Shown: positions 8,454-16,396 of the stretch, piece after piece
Layout: every line of letters starts with the position of its first letter
Numbering within the stretch: the first letter of the stretch is position 1
Origin: Drancourtella massiliensis
Lineage (GTDB): Bacteria; Bacillota; Clostridia; Lachnospirales; Lachnospiraceae
Direction: 5' to 3'
Assembly: GCF_016900655.1 (NCBI RefSeq)
Contig: NZ_JACJKH010000008.1
Coordinates: forward strand, 1 to 64,000
DNA: 64,000 nucleotides
Translations under genes and position numbers: made by a program
Notes under the pieces: model-generated
Told to the model about the DNA's origin: nothing
Seen by the model: the letters and a program-made list of their open reading frames with translations, nothing else
Databases searched by the model: none

Positions 8454-8768
8454 ATGGCAGAAGTAATGACAATCACACAGGAAAATTTTGAAGCGGAAGT
8501 ATTAAAATCCGAGAAACCGGTATTAATTGATTTCTGGGCAGAATGGTGCGGACCATGCCAGACCTTTATCCCGATCATCCATTCCTACGCAGAGAAGACG
8601 GACGCGGTAAAAGTCGGAAAGATCAATGTGGATGAAAACAGAGAGCTTGCAAAGCAGTTCCGGATCTTGAGCATTCCGACAGTCATGCTGTTTCAGAACG
8701 GCGAATCCGTAAAACGCCATTCCGGAGTCCTGATGGAGGACGAATTAAAGGCGTGGGTGGAAGAGTAA
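8454..8768 (+). CDS. trxA: Thioredoxin
   Basis: 104 residues, single thioredoxin fold. The active site WCGPC is at ~29-33 after LIDFWAEW, and the conserved cis-Pro lies in LSIPTVMLF. It reduces protein disulfides using thioredoxin reductase, which is not in this window. ATG 8454 follows AGGAGG by 9 nt. It has its own -10 region upstream and lies between a Crp/Fnr regulator and a ClpX-like gene with a separate promoter. The residue after CGPC is Gln (CQTF) where many have K/R; otherwise it is ordinary. Confidence 0.95.
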   Translation: MAEVMTITQENFEAEVLKSEKPVLIDFWAEWCGPCQTFIPIIHSYAEKTDAVKVGKINVDENRELAKQFRILSIPTVMLFQNGESVKRHSGVLMEDELKAWVEE

Positions 8769-8792
8769 AGCATCAGTTTAGAAAAACTTTAC

Positions 8793-8821
8793 TTGTCCGA
8801 ACGGGACATCTGGGCTATAAT
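8793..8821 (+). promoter_or_regulatory. Promoter of the clpX-like gene with an overlapping dyad
   Basis: -35 TTGTCC (8793-8798), 17-nt spacer, -10 TATAAT (8816-8821). TGTCC (8794-8798) and GGACA (8804-8808) form an inverted repeat with a 5-nt spacer directly over the -35, a possible operator. Confidence 0.6.
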
Positions 8822-8868
8822 ATCTTCTATAAAATTCTATAAAATCAGTATAGAAGGGGTTTTAGCAA

Positions 8869-10341
8869 ATGTCAGATGAAAAGAATACAACGATCGACGA
8901 AGTGAACACAGATGACCGGAAACTCGAAGAGACTGTCAAAGGCGTTGTAGAAGATACGTCAAAAGATGACAGCGAATATGAAAAACTCTGCTCTATCTGC
9001 CACCGCCCGGAAAGCATTGCGGGAAAGATGATAGAGCTTCCGAATAACCTATATGTCTGTCCGGATTGTATGCAGAAGAGCTTTGATATGATGAATAACG
9101 GACAGATCGACTTAAACCAGTTGATGCGGATGCCGGGTGTTCAGATTCTGAATATGCAGGATCTGGAAAACATGATGCCGAAGCAGCAGAAGGTAAAGAA
9201 GAAAAAAGAGAAGAAAGAAGAAAAGCCGGAGCTGGATCTTCACAATATTCCGGCGCCGCACAAGATCAAGGCAAAGCTGGATGATTATGTGATCGGCCAG
9301 GAGCAGGCGAAGAAGATTATCTCGGTAGCGGTTTACAACCACTACAAGAGAGTGGTGACCGATACGATGGATGACATCGAGATCGAAAAGTCCAACATTC
9401 TGATGCTTGGACCGACCGGTTCCGGTAAGACATACCTTGTAAAGACACTGGCAAGGCTTCTGGATGTACCGCTTGCCATCACGGATGCGACTTCCCTTAC
9501 AGAGGCCGGCTATATCGGTGATGACATCGAAAGCCTGGTGTCAAAGCTTCTGGCGGCAGCCGACAATGATGTAGAGAAGGCAGAGCGGGGAATTATCTTC
9601 GTAGATGAGATCGACAAGATTGCCAAGAAGAAAAATACAAATCAGAGAGACGTCAGCGGCGAATCCGTACAGCAGGGAATGCTCAAGCTTCTGGAAGGAA
9701 GCGATGTGGAGGTTCCGGTAGGAGCCAACAGCAAGAATGCCATGGTACCTCTGACTACGGTCAATACGAGAAACATTCTCTTTATCTGCGGCGGAGCCTT
9801 TCCGGGGCTTGAGCAGATTATCAAAGAGCGGCTCAATAAGCACTCCTCCATCGGCTTTATTGCAGATCTGAAGGACAAATATGACAACGACAAAAATCTG
9901 CTGTCAAAGGTGACGGTGGAGGATCTGCGAAACTTCGGAATGATTCCGGAATTTCTGGGACGTCTCCCGGTGATCTGCACATTGCAGAGCCTGGATCGGG
10001 ATATGTTCGTCAAGATCTTAAAAGAGCCTAGAAACGCGATCCTCAAGCAGTATCAGAAGCTCCTTGCTTTGGATGAGGTGCGTCTGGAATTTGAGGATGA
10101 CGCGCTGTACGCCATTGCGGAGAAGGCAATGGAGAAGGATACCGGAGCCAGAGCGCTGCGTGCCATTATCGAAGAGTTCATGCTGGATATCATGTATGAG
10201 ATTCCAAAGGATGACAGCATCGGAGAAGTGATTATCACAAGGGACTACATAGAGGGAACCGGCGGACCGGTGATCCGGCTCAGGGGCCAGGAAGTGCCTC
10301 CGCTGCTTGAGAATAATCCGGTACAGGAGTCCGGTCTTTAA
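8869..10341 (+). CDS. ClpX-like AAA+ unfoldase
   Basis: 490 residues. An acidic ~40-residue N-terminal extension precedes a ClpX-type zinc finger (CSICHRP ... VCPDCMQ). A Lys/Glu-rich linker (~100-130) follows, then the AAA+ domain: Walker A GPTGSGKT, Walker B IIFVDEIDKIA, sensor and arginine-finger regions, and an IGF tripeptide in the ClpP-docking position (HSSIGFIAD). It should unfold substrates for ClpP. Compared with standard ClpX (~420 residues) it is longer at both ends and divergent in the finger-to-AAA linker. With no trigger factor or clpP beside it, it could be a second ClpX with its own substrates. Start: ATG 8869 after GGGG-rich site. Confidence 0.85.
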   Translation: MSDEKNTTIDEVNTDDRKLEETVKGVVEDTSKDDSEYEKLCSICHRPESIAGKMIELPNNLYVCPDCMQKSFDMMNNGQIDLNQLMRMPGVQILNMQDLENMMPKQQKVKKKKEKKEEKPELDLHNIPAPHKIKAKLDDYVIGQEQAKKIISVAVYNHYKRVVTDTMDDIEIEKSNILMLGPTGSGKTYLVKTLARLLDVPLAITDATSLTEAGYIGDDIESLVSKLLAAADNDVEKAERGIIFVDEIDKIAKKKNTNQRDVSGESVQQGMLKLLEGSDVEVPVGANSKNAMVPLTTVNTRNILFICGGAFPGLEQIIKERLNKHSSIGFIADLKDKYDNDKNLLSKVTVEDLRNFGMIPEFLGRLPVICTLQSLDRDMFVKILKEPRNAILKQYQKLLALDEVRLEFEDDALYAIAEKAMEKDTGARALRAIIEEFMLDIMYEIPKDDSIGEVIITRDYIEGTGGPVIRLRGQEVPPLLENNPVQESGL

Positions 10342-10365
10342 AAAAATGAAATAAGTAATATGGGA

Positions 10366-10402
10366 CCTGCATATACTTACAAAAAGTATATGCAGGTTTT
10401 TT
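10366..10402 (+). terminator. Terminator after the clpX-like gene
   Basis: 13-bp stem (10366-10378 with 10384-10396), 5-nt loop, T6 tail to 10402. The next gene's ATG (10404) begins 2 nt after the T-run, and its only ribosome-site candidate (GCAGG) is in the 3' arm. Confidence 0.9.
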
Positions 10403-10403
10403 G

Positions 10404-12095
10404 ATGGATGTAGAACAGTGCAGGGAAGCGGTTTTGTCGGAAGAATATCGGGATTTTATGTTCACAGACCGTTTTTTTTCTTTACTCAGGGAAGGCACCT
10501 ATCTGACACAGCCGGCAGGAACTTTGTATCAGAATGTGTATCTGCCGCGCTCTGAGGCAGAGCGTTTTCCGGAAAATGATATTCCTTATTATTCCATTCC
10601 AAAGTGTTTCACGCCGCTCGATATGGGGGCCTTAAATGCTGCCGGGATTACGACAGTACAGAATTATCCGGGACTGGAGCTGAAAGGGCAGGGGATGCTG
10701 ATCGGATTTCTGGATACCGGGATCGATTATACAAATCCGGTGTTCCGAAGTCTGGACGGATCCACCCGGATTCTGGGGATCTGGGACCAGACCATTCAGG
10801 ACGGCAATCCGCCGGAAGGATTCTGCTATGGAAGTGCCTATACAAGAGAAGATATTAACAAGGCACTGCAGCAGGAAGATCCGTTGGCTTTTGTGCCGAC
10901 AAAAGATGAGGACGGGCATGGAACCTTTACGGCAAGCGTGGCAGCAGGAAGCGCCAATGTGGAGAACCAGTTCGTGGGGGCTGCGCCGGAGGCGATGATT
11001 GCCATGGTGAAGCTGAAACCCGCAAAACAGTATCTGCGGGAGTATTATTTTATCCGGGAAGGGGCCTTGGCCTATCAGGAGAATGATATGCTTGCCGGAC
11101 TTTACTATTTAAACCGGCTGGCGCTGAAATATGACCGGCCGCTTGTACTCTGCGTGCCCCTGGGGGGCAGTCTTGGAGGGCATAACGGGACGGCGCCGGT
11201 ATGTGAGGAACTGGAATTCTATGCCGGTCAGAAAAACCGCGTAGTTGTGACAGGAACAGGAAACGAGGCAGATAAGCGGCATCATTATCAGGGAGAGACC
11301 AGCGGACAGAAGGAAAGGGAGATGGTGGAACTTCGGGTCGGGCCGGGAGTACGGGGATTTCAGGCGGAAATCTGGACAGACATTCCGGATGTTCTGGCAG
11401 TCTCATTATACTCTCCGTCCGGGGAGCAGATTCAGAAAGTTCCGATCCGTCAGAACAGTAGAAATGAATACCGTTTTCTTCTGGAACAGACAACAGTTAT
11501 TATAGACTACCGTCTTCTGGTAGAGCGGACGAATTCGGAACTGATTATTCTGAGATTTATCAATCCGGCAGAAGGAATCTGGAAAATCGGTCTGGAACCT
11601 CTGCAGAGTATCGACGGGCTTTTTCATATCTGGCTTCCGGTTTCGGATTTTCTGACGGGAGAAGCCTATTTTCTGAGGTCGAGCCCGGACGAGACGATTC
11701 TGGAGCCGGGAAGCACACCGTCAGCTATTACCGCTTCCTTTTATAACTGGGAAGAAAATTCGGTTGCGGTTCAGTCCGGCAGGGGCTATACTAGAAACAG
11801 GATGATCAAGCCGGAATTTGCCGTTCCGGGCGTTAATGTGACAGGGGCTGTTCCGGGAGGAACCTTTACGGAGAGGTCCGGTTCCAGCGCGGCGAGCGCT
11901 ATTGCGGCCGGAAGCGCGGCGCTTCTCTTGCAGTGGATTATACAGGATCAGAAGTCTCAGGCATCCTCGGCTCAGGTGAGGAATATTCTTATTCTTGGTA
12001 CAAGAAGGATTCCTGGAAACGAATATCCGAACCGGCAGTGGGGCTATGGTACGATGGACCTTTACCACACCTTTGAAGAGATACGGCAGTTATAA
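10404..12095 (+). CDS. S8 family (subtilisin-like, Csp-type) serine peptidase
   Basis: 563 residues, no signal peptide. Catalytic triad: Asp in GFLDTGIDYTNP (~102), His in DGHGTFTASVAAG (~171), Ser in RSGSSAASAIAAG (~493, SGSSAAS replacing the usual GTSxA). A beta-rich insertion (~320-440) between His and Ser is the jellyroll-type insert of CspB-like clostridial proteases. In Clostridium these act in spore germination; here no germination genes are nearby, so the substrate is unknown. Translation would start from GCAGG inside the preceding terminator stem. Followed by a small coiled-coil gene after 14 nt. Confidence 0.82.
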   Translation: MDVEQCREAVLSEEYRDFMFTDRFFSLLREGTYLTQPAGTLYQNVYLPRSEAERFPENDIPYYSIPKCFTPLDMGALNAAGITTVQNYPGLELKGQGMLIGFLDTGIDYTNPVFRSLDGSTRILGIWDQTIQDGNPPEGFCYGSAYTREDINKALQQEDPLAFVPTKDEDGHGTFTASVAAGSANVENQFVGAAPEAMIAMVKLKPAKQYLREYYFIREGALAYQENDMLAGLYYLNRLALKYDRPLVLCVPLGGSLGGHNGTAPVCEELEFYAGQKNRVVVTGTGNEADKRHHYQGETSGQKEREMVELRVGPGVRGFQAEIWTDIPDVLAVSLYSPSGEQIQKVPIRQNSRNEYRFLLEQTTVIIDYRLLVERTNSELIILRFINPAEGIWKIGLEPLQSIDGLFHIWLPVSDFLTGEAYFLRSSPDETILEPGSTPSAITASFYNWEENSVAVQSGRGYTRNRMIKPEFAVPGVNVTGAVPGGTFTERSGSSAASAIAAGSAALLLQWIIQDQKSQASSAQVRNILILGTRRIPGNEYPNRQWGYGTMDLYHTFEEIRQL

Positions 12096-12109
12096 AGGAG
12101 GAAGAAACA

Positions 12110-12397
12110 ATGGATGATTTTTTTAGCGAACTTGGGAAGAAAATTTCAGAGACTGCAGATATTGTAGGAAAAAAGACCAATGAGATCCTGGATACGGAAA
12201 AGCTGAAAAGCCGGATCCGTACTCTGGAACGTGCCAATGAGCGGGACTATATTGACATCGGCAAGTCCGTCTATGAGAAGTTTCAGGAGAATGAGGTGAC
12301 AGATGAGTCATGCATTGAGTTCTGTGAAGCGATTGAGAAAAGACAGGAGCAGATCGAAGACCTGAAAAAGGAGATCGACCGGATCAAAGGAGAATAA
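12110..12397 (+). CDS. Small coiled-coil protein, unknown function
   Basis: 95 residues with a strong AAGGAGG site before ATG 12110. The sequence is almost all helix: an N-terminal FFSELGKKISETADIVGKKT segment and two charged heptad stretches (~35-60 and 70-95). It contains two Cys close together (SCIEFCEAI). Clostridial genomes carry similar short proteins of the zinc-ribbon/coiled-coil kind, but the four-Cys ribbon is absent here. The stop is directly followed by the ATG of the LspA-like gene, so the three genes from 10404 probably form one operon. Confidence 0.7.
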   Translation: MDDFFSELGKKISETADIVGKKTNEILDTEKLKSRIRTLERANERDYIDIGKSVYEKFQENEVTDESCIEFCEAIEKRQEQIEDLKKEIDRIKGE

Positions 12398-12913
12398 ATG
12401 CGGATGAAGAAATGGATGATGGGATTTGCGGCCGTTCTTCTGGGTGCAGATCTCTTCTGTAAGTACCGTACGGAACAAAAAGCCGACGTAGAGAAAGAAA
12501 AAGAGCTTTTCGGAGGGAAAGTGCTGATCCGCAAGGTACACAATCATGGATTTGCCCTGAATGTGTTAAGCGGAGAGGACCGGATTGTAAAGGGAGGATC
12601 CCTTCTTACCGGAATCCTGCTGCTTTGTTACCATGTGAAGCTGTTTTTTTCTAAAAAAGGAACATGGAAATTTGCAGGGACATCCTTGATGCTTGCCGGG
12701 GCGCTGAGTAATCTATACGACCGTTTCAGGAGAGGCTATGTGGTGGATTACATCGGATTTGCGGCGGCGGATCCGCAGATACGAAAGATTACGTTTAATA
12801 TCGGAGATTTCTGCCTGATGGCCGGGGCTGCCGTTCTTGCAGCCGCCCAGGCCGCCAGATCAGTCACAAAAGAAATCCGGAAAGAGGTTAAGAAGCAGAG
12901 AAAAACTCTTTAA
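12398..12913 (+). CDS. Signal peptidase II (LspA)-like membrane protein
   Basis: 171 residues with about four hydrophobic segments (~5-20, 62-82, 88-105, 130-150). The two LspA catalytic aspartates appear in their motifs: GALSNLYDRFRRGYVVDYIGF (second Asp of VVD) and FNIGDFCL. LspA cuts lipoprotein precursors before the lipobox Cys. The N-terminal half is atypical: the usual first helix and NxG(A)xF motif read NHGFALN. It could be a divergent or second LspA rather than the housekeeping one. The last 26 nt overlap the convergent dehydrogenase gene. Confidence 0.75.
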   Translation: MRMKKWMMGFAAVLLGADLFCKYRTEQKADVEKEKELFGGKVLIRKVHNHGFALNVLSGEDRIVKGGSLLTGILLLCYHVKLFFSKKGTWKFAGTSLMLAGALSNLYDRFRRGYVVDYIGFAAADPQIRKITFNIGDFCLMAGAAVLAAAQAARSVTKEIRKEVKKQRKTL

Positions 12914-13826
12914 TCTGACCATGAATAATTTCCATCAGCCGGGTGCGGGATTCTACCGCCGCCCAGGCAACATGGGGTGTGATCAGAAGTTTTTTACTGT
13001 CTCTGATATCAAAGAGGGGATTGTCAGCTGACATCGGTTCCTGACAAAGTACGTCAAGACCGGCCGCGGCGATGGTTCCCTTTTTTAATGCGTCCGCCAG
13101 ATCCTGCTCCACAACGATCGGTCCCCGTCCGAGGTTCAGCAGGATGGCGGATGATTTCATCTTTTCGAGAGCTTTTGCATTGATCAGCCCTTCCGTATTT
13201 GAATTCAGAGGGGCGTGAATGGAAATAATATCGGAGGTGGATAATAAAGTGTCAAAGTCCACCTGATGATAGCCTTCCTGCTCCGGGCTGCCTGAGGTAG
13301 AATAGTATACAACGTCCGCACCAAAACAGGAGGCAATATCAGCTACCCGGCGGCCGATGTTTCCAAGTCCGATGATGCCGAAGCGCATGGAGCAAAGTTC
13401 ATGAAAGTGCTCGGCAAAATGGGTGAAGATCCGGTCGTTGATATAGCTGCCTTCCTTGACATAGTCATCGTAATAGCGGAGCTTTTCCAGCAGGTAAAAG
13501 AGCATGGCAAAGGTGTGCTGCGCAACGGATTCGGTAGAATAGCCGGCCACATTGTGCCAGGCTATCCCACGGCGTTCCAGATAGTCTTTATCCAGATTAT
13601 TGGTACCAGTGGCGGTGACGCAGACCAGCTTTAAATGGGAAGCGTTCCCGATGGTTGTTTCGTTGACGGGTGTTTTATTGACAATCAGAACATCAGCGTC
13701 CTGAGTCCGTGCAGATGCTTCCGAAGGTGTCGTGAAGTCGTGATAGATCACTTCGCCCAAGTCTTCAAAAGCGGACAGATCGATATCTGAGCCGATGGTT
13801 TTGGCATCCAGAAATACAAGTTTCAT
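12888..13826 (-). CDS. D-isomer-specific 2-hydroxyacid dehydrogenase
   Basis: 312 residues. Rossmann NAD-binding motif GIIGLGNIGRRVADIA (~145-160). Catalytic Arg in NLGRGPIV, Glu in LDVLCQEP and His in TPHVAWA are all present. It interconverts a 2-keto acid and a D-2-hydroxy acid with NAD(P)H in the cytosol; substrate choice (hydroxypyruvate, glycerate, lactate type) cannot be read. Start 13826 has AGGAGG on the minus strand. Its promoter is at 13858-13886. It is monocistronic, divergent from the YitT gene and overlapping the LspA-like gene tail to tail. Confidence 0.9.
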   Translation of the reverse strand: MKLVFLDAKTIGSDIDLSAFEDLGEVIYHDFTTPSEASARTQDADVLIVNKTPVNETTIGNASHLKLVCVTATGTNNLDKDYLERRGIAWHNVAGYSTESVAQHTFAMLFYLLEKLRYYDDYVKEGSYINDRIFTHFAEHFHELCSMRFGIIGLGNIGRRVADIASCFGADVVYYSTSGSPEQEGYHQVDFDTLLSTSDIISIHAPLNSNTEGLINAKALEKMKSSAILLNLGRGPIVVEQDLADALKKGTIAAAGLDVLCQEPMSADNPLFDIRDSKKLLITPHVAWAAVESRTRLMEIIHGQIKEFFSAS

Positions 13827-13857
13827 GAAAGAGCCTCCTTATTATTTCTTTTTTTTC

Positions 13858-13886
13858 ATTATAGACAGAACGAACGGAAAAGTAAA
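13858..13886 (-). promoter_or_regulatory. Promoter of the 2-hydroxyacid dehydrogenase gene
   Basis: On the minus strand: -35 TTTACT (13881-13886), 17-nt spacer, -10 TATAAT (13858-13863). Confidence 0.7.
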
Positions 13887-13895
13887 GAAAAGGGG

Positions 13896-13925
13896 TTGAC
13901 AATAAATCAGAAGAAATAGTATACT
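13896..13925 (+). promoter_or_regulatory. Promoter of the YitT-family gene
   Basis: -35 TTGACA (13896-13901), 18-nt spacer, -10 TATACT (13920-13925). It is back to back with the divergent dehydrogenase promoter, 9 nt apart. Confidence 0.75.
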
Positions 13926-14020
13926 AATCCTCAGAAGAGCATTTGCGAATTATACTAATAGTTTGCAGATGTTATTTTTTTGGAAAAAAGAGAGTAAAAC
14001 TGCGGAAAGGAGAATCCAAC

Positions 14021-14878
14021 ATGAAGAAACTGGATACGAAGAAACTTGGAATTGACATACTGATTGATATTGTCGGGGGAATTCTGATTGCAATTGGAAC
14101 ATACAACTTTGCCGCCATGGCGAAATTCCCAATGGTAGGATTTAACGGAATTGCTTTGATTTTCTATCATTTGTTTGGACTGCCGATCGGTACGGTTGCG
14201 ATGCTTCTGAATATCCCGGTTGCCATTGCGTGCTTCCGGATCCTCGGAAAAGACTTTTTTATCCGCTCCATCCGGACGATCATCATTACGTCCGTGATCA
14301 TGGACGTTGTTGCGCCGATGTTCCCGGTATATACCGGTGACCGGATGCTGGCAGCAATCTGTACGGGTATTTTCTCCGGTCTGGGCTATGCCCTGATCTA
14401 CATGAGAAATACATCTACAGGAGGATCGGATTTCATCATGCTTTCTATTAAGGCGTTGAATCCGCATCTGTCTCTTGGAAAGATTTCATTTGCGCTGGAA
14501 GCGATTGTTGTTCTTATTGGAACAATTCTTGTTTCGAAAGATATTGACAGCCTGATCTACGGTATGATGATCAGCTTTATTCTCTCAGCGGTTGTGGACA
14601 AGGTAATGTACGGAATTGATTCCGGAAAGATGTCTCTGATTGTGACAGACTTTCCGGTAGAAGTGGCGGCACGGATCGACGAAGAAGTCGGACGGGGAAG
14701 CACGTTCTTAAAGGCAGAGGGAAGCTATTCCCATATTCAGAGAGATGTTGTACTCTGTGCATGCAACAATAAAGAAATGTACGGAATCCGTAAGGTTGTA
14801 AAGGAGATTGACCCGAAGGCATTTATCATCATTGTAGAGTCCAACGAAGTACTTGGAGAGGGATTCAAGGCCCACTAA
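14021..14878 (+). CDS. YitT family membrane protein with C-terminal DUF2179 domain
   Basis: 285 residues: five or six transmembrane helices (~8-200; one contains FPMVGFNGIALIFYHL, another the TSTGGSDFIMLSIK signature) and a soluble DUF2179 domain (~205-280, DEEVGRGSTFLKAEGSYSH). Members are widespread in Firmicutes and often several per genome; function is unknown, with a transporter role suspected. I chose ATG 14021 because AAAGGAG lies 8 nt upstream; an upstream in-frame ATG at 13943 lacks a site and would lie in the leader. Monocistronic, with a promoter at 13896 and a terminator at 14905. Confidence 0.88.
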   Translation: MKKLDTKKLGIDILIDIVGGILIAIGTYNFAAMAKFPMVGFNGIALIFYHLFGLPIGTVAMLLNIPVAIACFRILGKDFFIRSIRTIIITSVIMDVVAPMFPVYTGDRMLAAICTGIFSGLGYALIYMRNTSTGGSDFIMLSIKALNPHLSLGKISFALEAIVVLIGTILVSKDIDSLIYGMMISFILSAVVDKVMYGIDSGKMSLIVTDFPVEVAARIDEEVGRGSTFLKAEGSYSHIQRDVVLCACNNKEMYGIRKVVKEIDPKAFIIIVESNEVLGEGFKAH

Positions 14879-14904
14879 AGCCCGGGACATGTAGGAGAAA
14901 ACAG

Positions 14905-14941
14905 AAACGGCAGAGATCATTCAGGTCTCTGCCGTTTTTTT
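14905..14941 (+). terminator. Terminator after the YitT gene
   Basis: 12-bp stem AAACGGCAGAGA (14905-14916) with TCTCTGCCGTTT (14926-14937), 9-nt loop, T-run to 14941. The A-run side may also help stop minus-strand pepT transcription. Confidence 0.9.
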
Positions 14942-14949
14942 CGTATTTT

Positions 14950-16170
14950 TTATTTCTGTTCTGCGTAAAGCTTTACGATTTCGACTACTACATCGGTTGC
15001 AAGATCCATTCCCTCTACTGTGATATGTTCATATGGTCCGTGGTATGCGTGTCCGCCGGTACCAAGGTTCGGGCAAGGAAGTCCTTTGAAGCTTAACTGG
15101 CATCCGTCTGTGCCGCCGCGGATCGGAAGAATCTGAGCCGGAACATTGGCACGTTCACAGGCAGTTTTCGCATTCTCAATGAGGTGCATGCAGTCCTTGA
15201 TAATGGTGGACATATTCTTGTACTGCTGTGTGATCGTCAGTTTTACTGTGCCTTCGCCCCATTTTTCGTTCAGGTCTTTTTCGATCAGACGAAGTGTCTG
15301 CTGGCGTGCTTCAAACATGGAAGCGTCATGATCTCTGAGGAAGTAGTGGAGTTCCGCCTTTCCTACATCTCCGCTCATGGAAACAAGATGGTAGAATCCT
15401 TCATATCCTTCAGTTCCACGAGGTGTCTCGCAGCCCGGAAGCATGTTGTTGATTTCCATGGCAACAAGGCTTGCATTGATCATTGTATCCTTGCTGGATC
15501 CCGGATGAACGGCAAAGCCTGTGATTTCAAAGTCTGCTTTGCATGCGTTGAAGTTTTCGTACTGGATTTCCCCTTCGCCGTCTCCGTCCAGAGTGTAGCC
15601 GAAGTCCGCGTCGAATTCCTCTACATTGAAGTGGGAAGCGCCGGTTCCGATCTCTTCGTCCGGTGTGAAAGCAACACGGATCGCTCCATGAGGAATGTTT
15701 TCTTCTTTGATGCGTTCGATCATGGTCATGATCTCGGCAATGCCGGCCTTGTCATCTGCTCCGAGTACTGTCGTGCCGTCTGTTGTGATCAGAGTACGGC
15801 CTTTCAGTTCCGGAAGATGAGGGAAGGCGCTGACTTCCAGTACACGGCCGCTGTCGCCAAGCACAACGTCTCCGCCGTCATAGTTTTCATGGATCACCGG
15901 AACGATGTCATGGTCGCAGAAATCGGAAACCGTGTCCATGTGAGCGATGAATCCCATCTTCGGGCAGTTCTCGTAGCCCGGAGTTGCCGGGATCTTTCCG
16001 TATACATAGCACTGATCGTCCACATGAGCCTCCACGCCCAGCTCTTTCAGTTCGTCTACCAGAATGTTCGCGAGATCAAACTGGCATTTGGAAGATGGAA
16101 CAGTTTCGCTGTTCTCATCGCTTGGTGTCCTGACAACGACGTATTTTAGTAATCTTTCATAAGCTTTCAT
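14950..16170 (-). CDS. pepT: Peptidase T (tripeptide aminopeptidase, M20 family)
   Basis: 406 residues, the usual PepT length. Two-zinc ligands and catalytic residues appear in order: FIAHMDTVSDF (His, Asp), VLGADDKAGIAE (bridging Asp), FTPDEEIGTGA (catalytic Glu pair), YTLDGDGEG (Asp) and GTGGHAYHGPYEH (final His). The dimerisation/lid domain sits between ~210 and 310. It releases the N-terminal residue of tripeptides in the cytosol, which suits an organism that also imports peptides through the opp system at 57-63 kb. Start 16170 has AAGGAGAGG upstream; promoter at 16210-16237. Confidence 0.95.
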   Translation of the reverse strand: MKAYERLLKYVVVRTPSDENSETVPSSKCQFDLANILVDELKELGVEAHVDDQCYVYGKIPATPGYENCPKMGFIAHMDTVSDFCDHDIVPVIHENYDGGDVVLGDSGRVLEVSAFPHLPELKGRTLITTDGTTVLGADDKAGIAEIMTMIERIKEENIPHGAIRVAFTPDEEIGTGASHFNVEEFDADFGYTLDGDGEGEIQYENFNACKADFEITGFAVHPGSSKDTMINASLVAMEINNMLPGCETPRGTEGYEGFYHLVSMSGDVGKAELHYFLRDHDASMFEARQQTLRLIEKDLNEKWGEGTVKLTITQQYKNMSTIIKDCMHLIENAKTACERANVPAQILPIRGGTDGCQLSFKGLPCPNLGTGGHAYHGPYEHITVEGMDLATDVVVEIVKLYAEQK

Positions 16171-16209
16171 TGGAATTCCTCTCCTTTATTGTAAATTTTC
16201 CTATATCCC

Positions 16210-16237
16210 ATTATAGCATTTTTTACAGGATGTACAA
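16210..16237 (-). promoter_or_regulatory. Promoter of pepT
   Basis: Minus strand: -35 TTGTAC (16232-16237), 16-nt spacer, -10 TATAAT (16210-16215). Confidence 0.65.
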
Positions 16238-16345
16238 GTCCCGAAAATCCGGAAGGACACTTTGGAGGGAGAATTGTAGGGAAAAAATAGGGAAAGATGT
16301 AGTATAATAACGCTGAAATGATATGGAAAAGAAGAGGGAAAGAAA

Positions 16346-16396
16346 ATGGAACGACTTTTGATTGTAGATGATGAACCGGGAATCCGGATGCTTTAA
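16346..16396 (+). pseudogene. Response-regulator gene reduced to its first 16 codons
   Basis: MERLLIVDDEPGIRML then TAA (16394-16396). This is the exact N-terminus of a receiver domain: the first beta strand and the acidic DDE pocket. It has its own ribosome site (GAGGGAAAG) and a -10 TATAAT at 16303-16308. Nothing of the phosphorylated Asp, the rest of the receiver or an output domain follows. Instead the sequence runs into a membrane protein in another frame, which marks a deletion junction close to 16390. Confidence 0.8.

Noticed and set aside
15184-16149. 321-residue open frame on the plus strand opposite pepT
   Set aside because: Complete shadow of a well-supported gene; no SD, no recognisable domain, Cys/His/Phe-rich composition typical of antisense frames.
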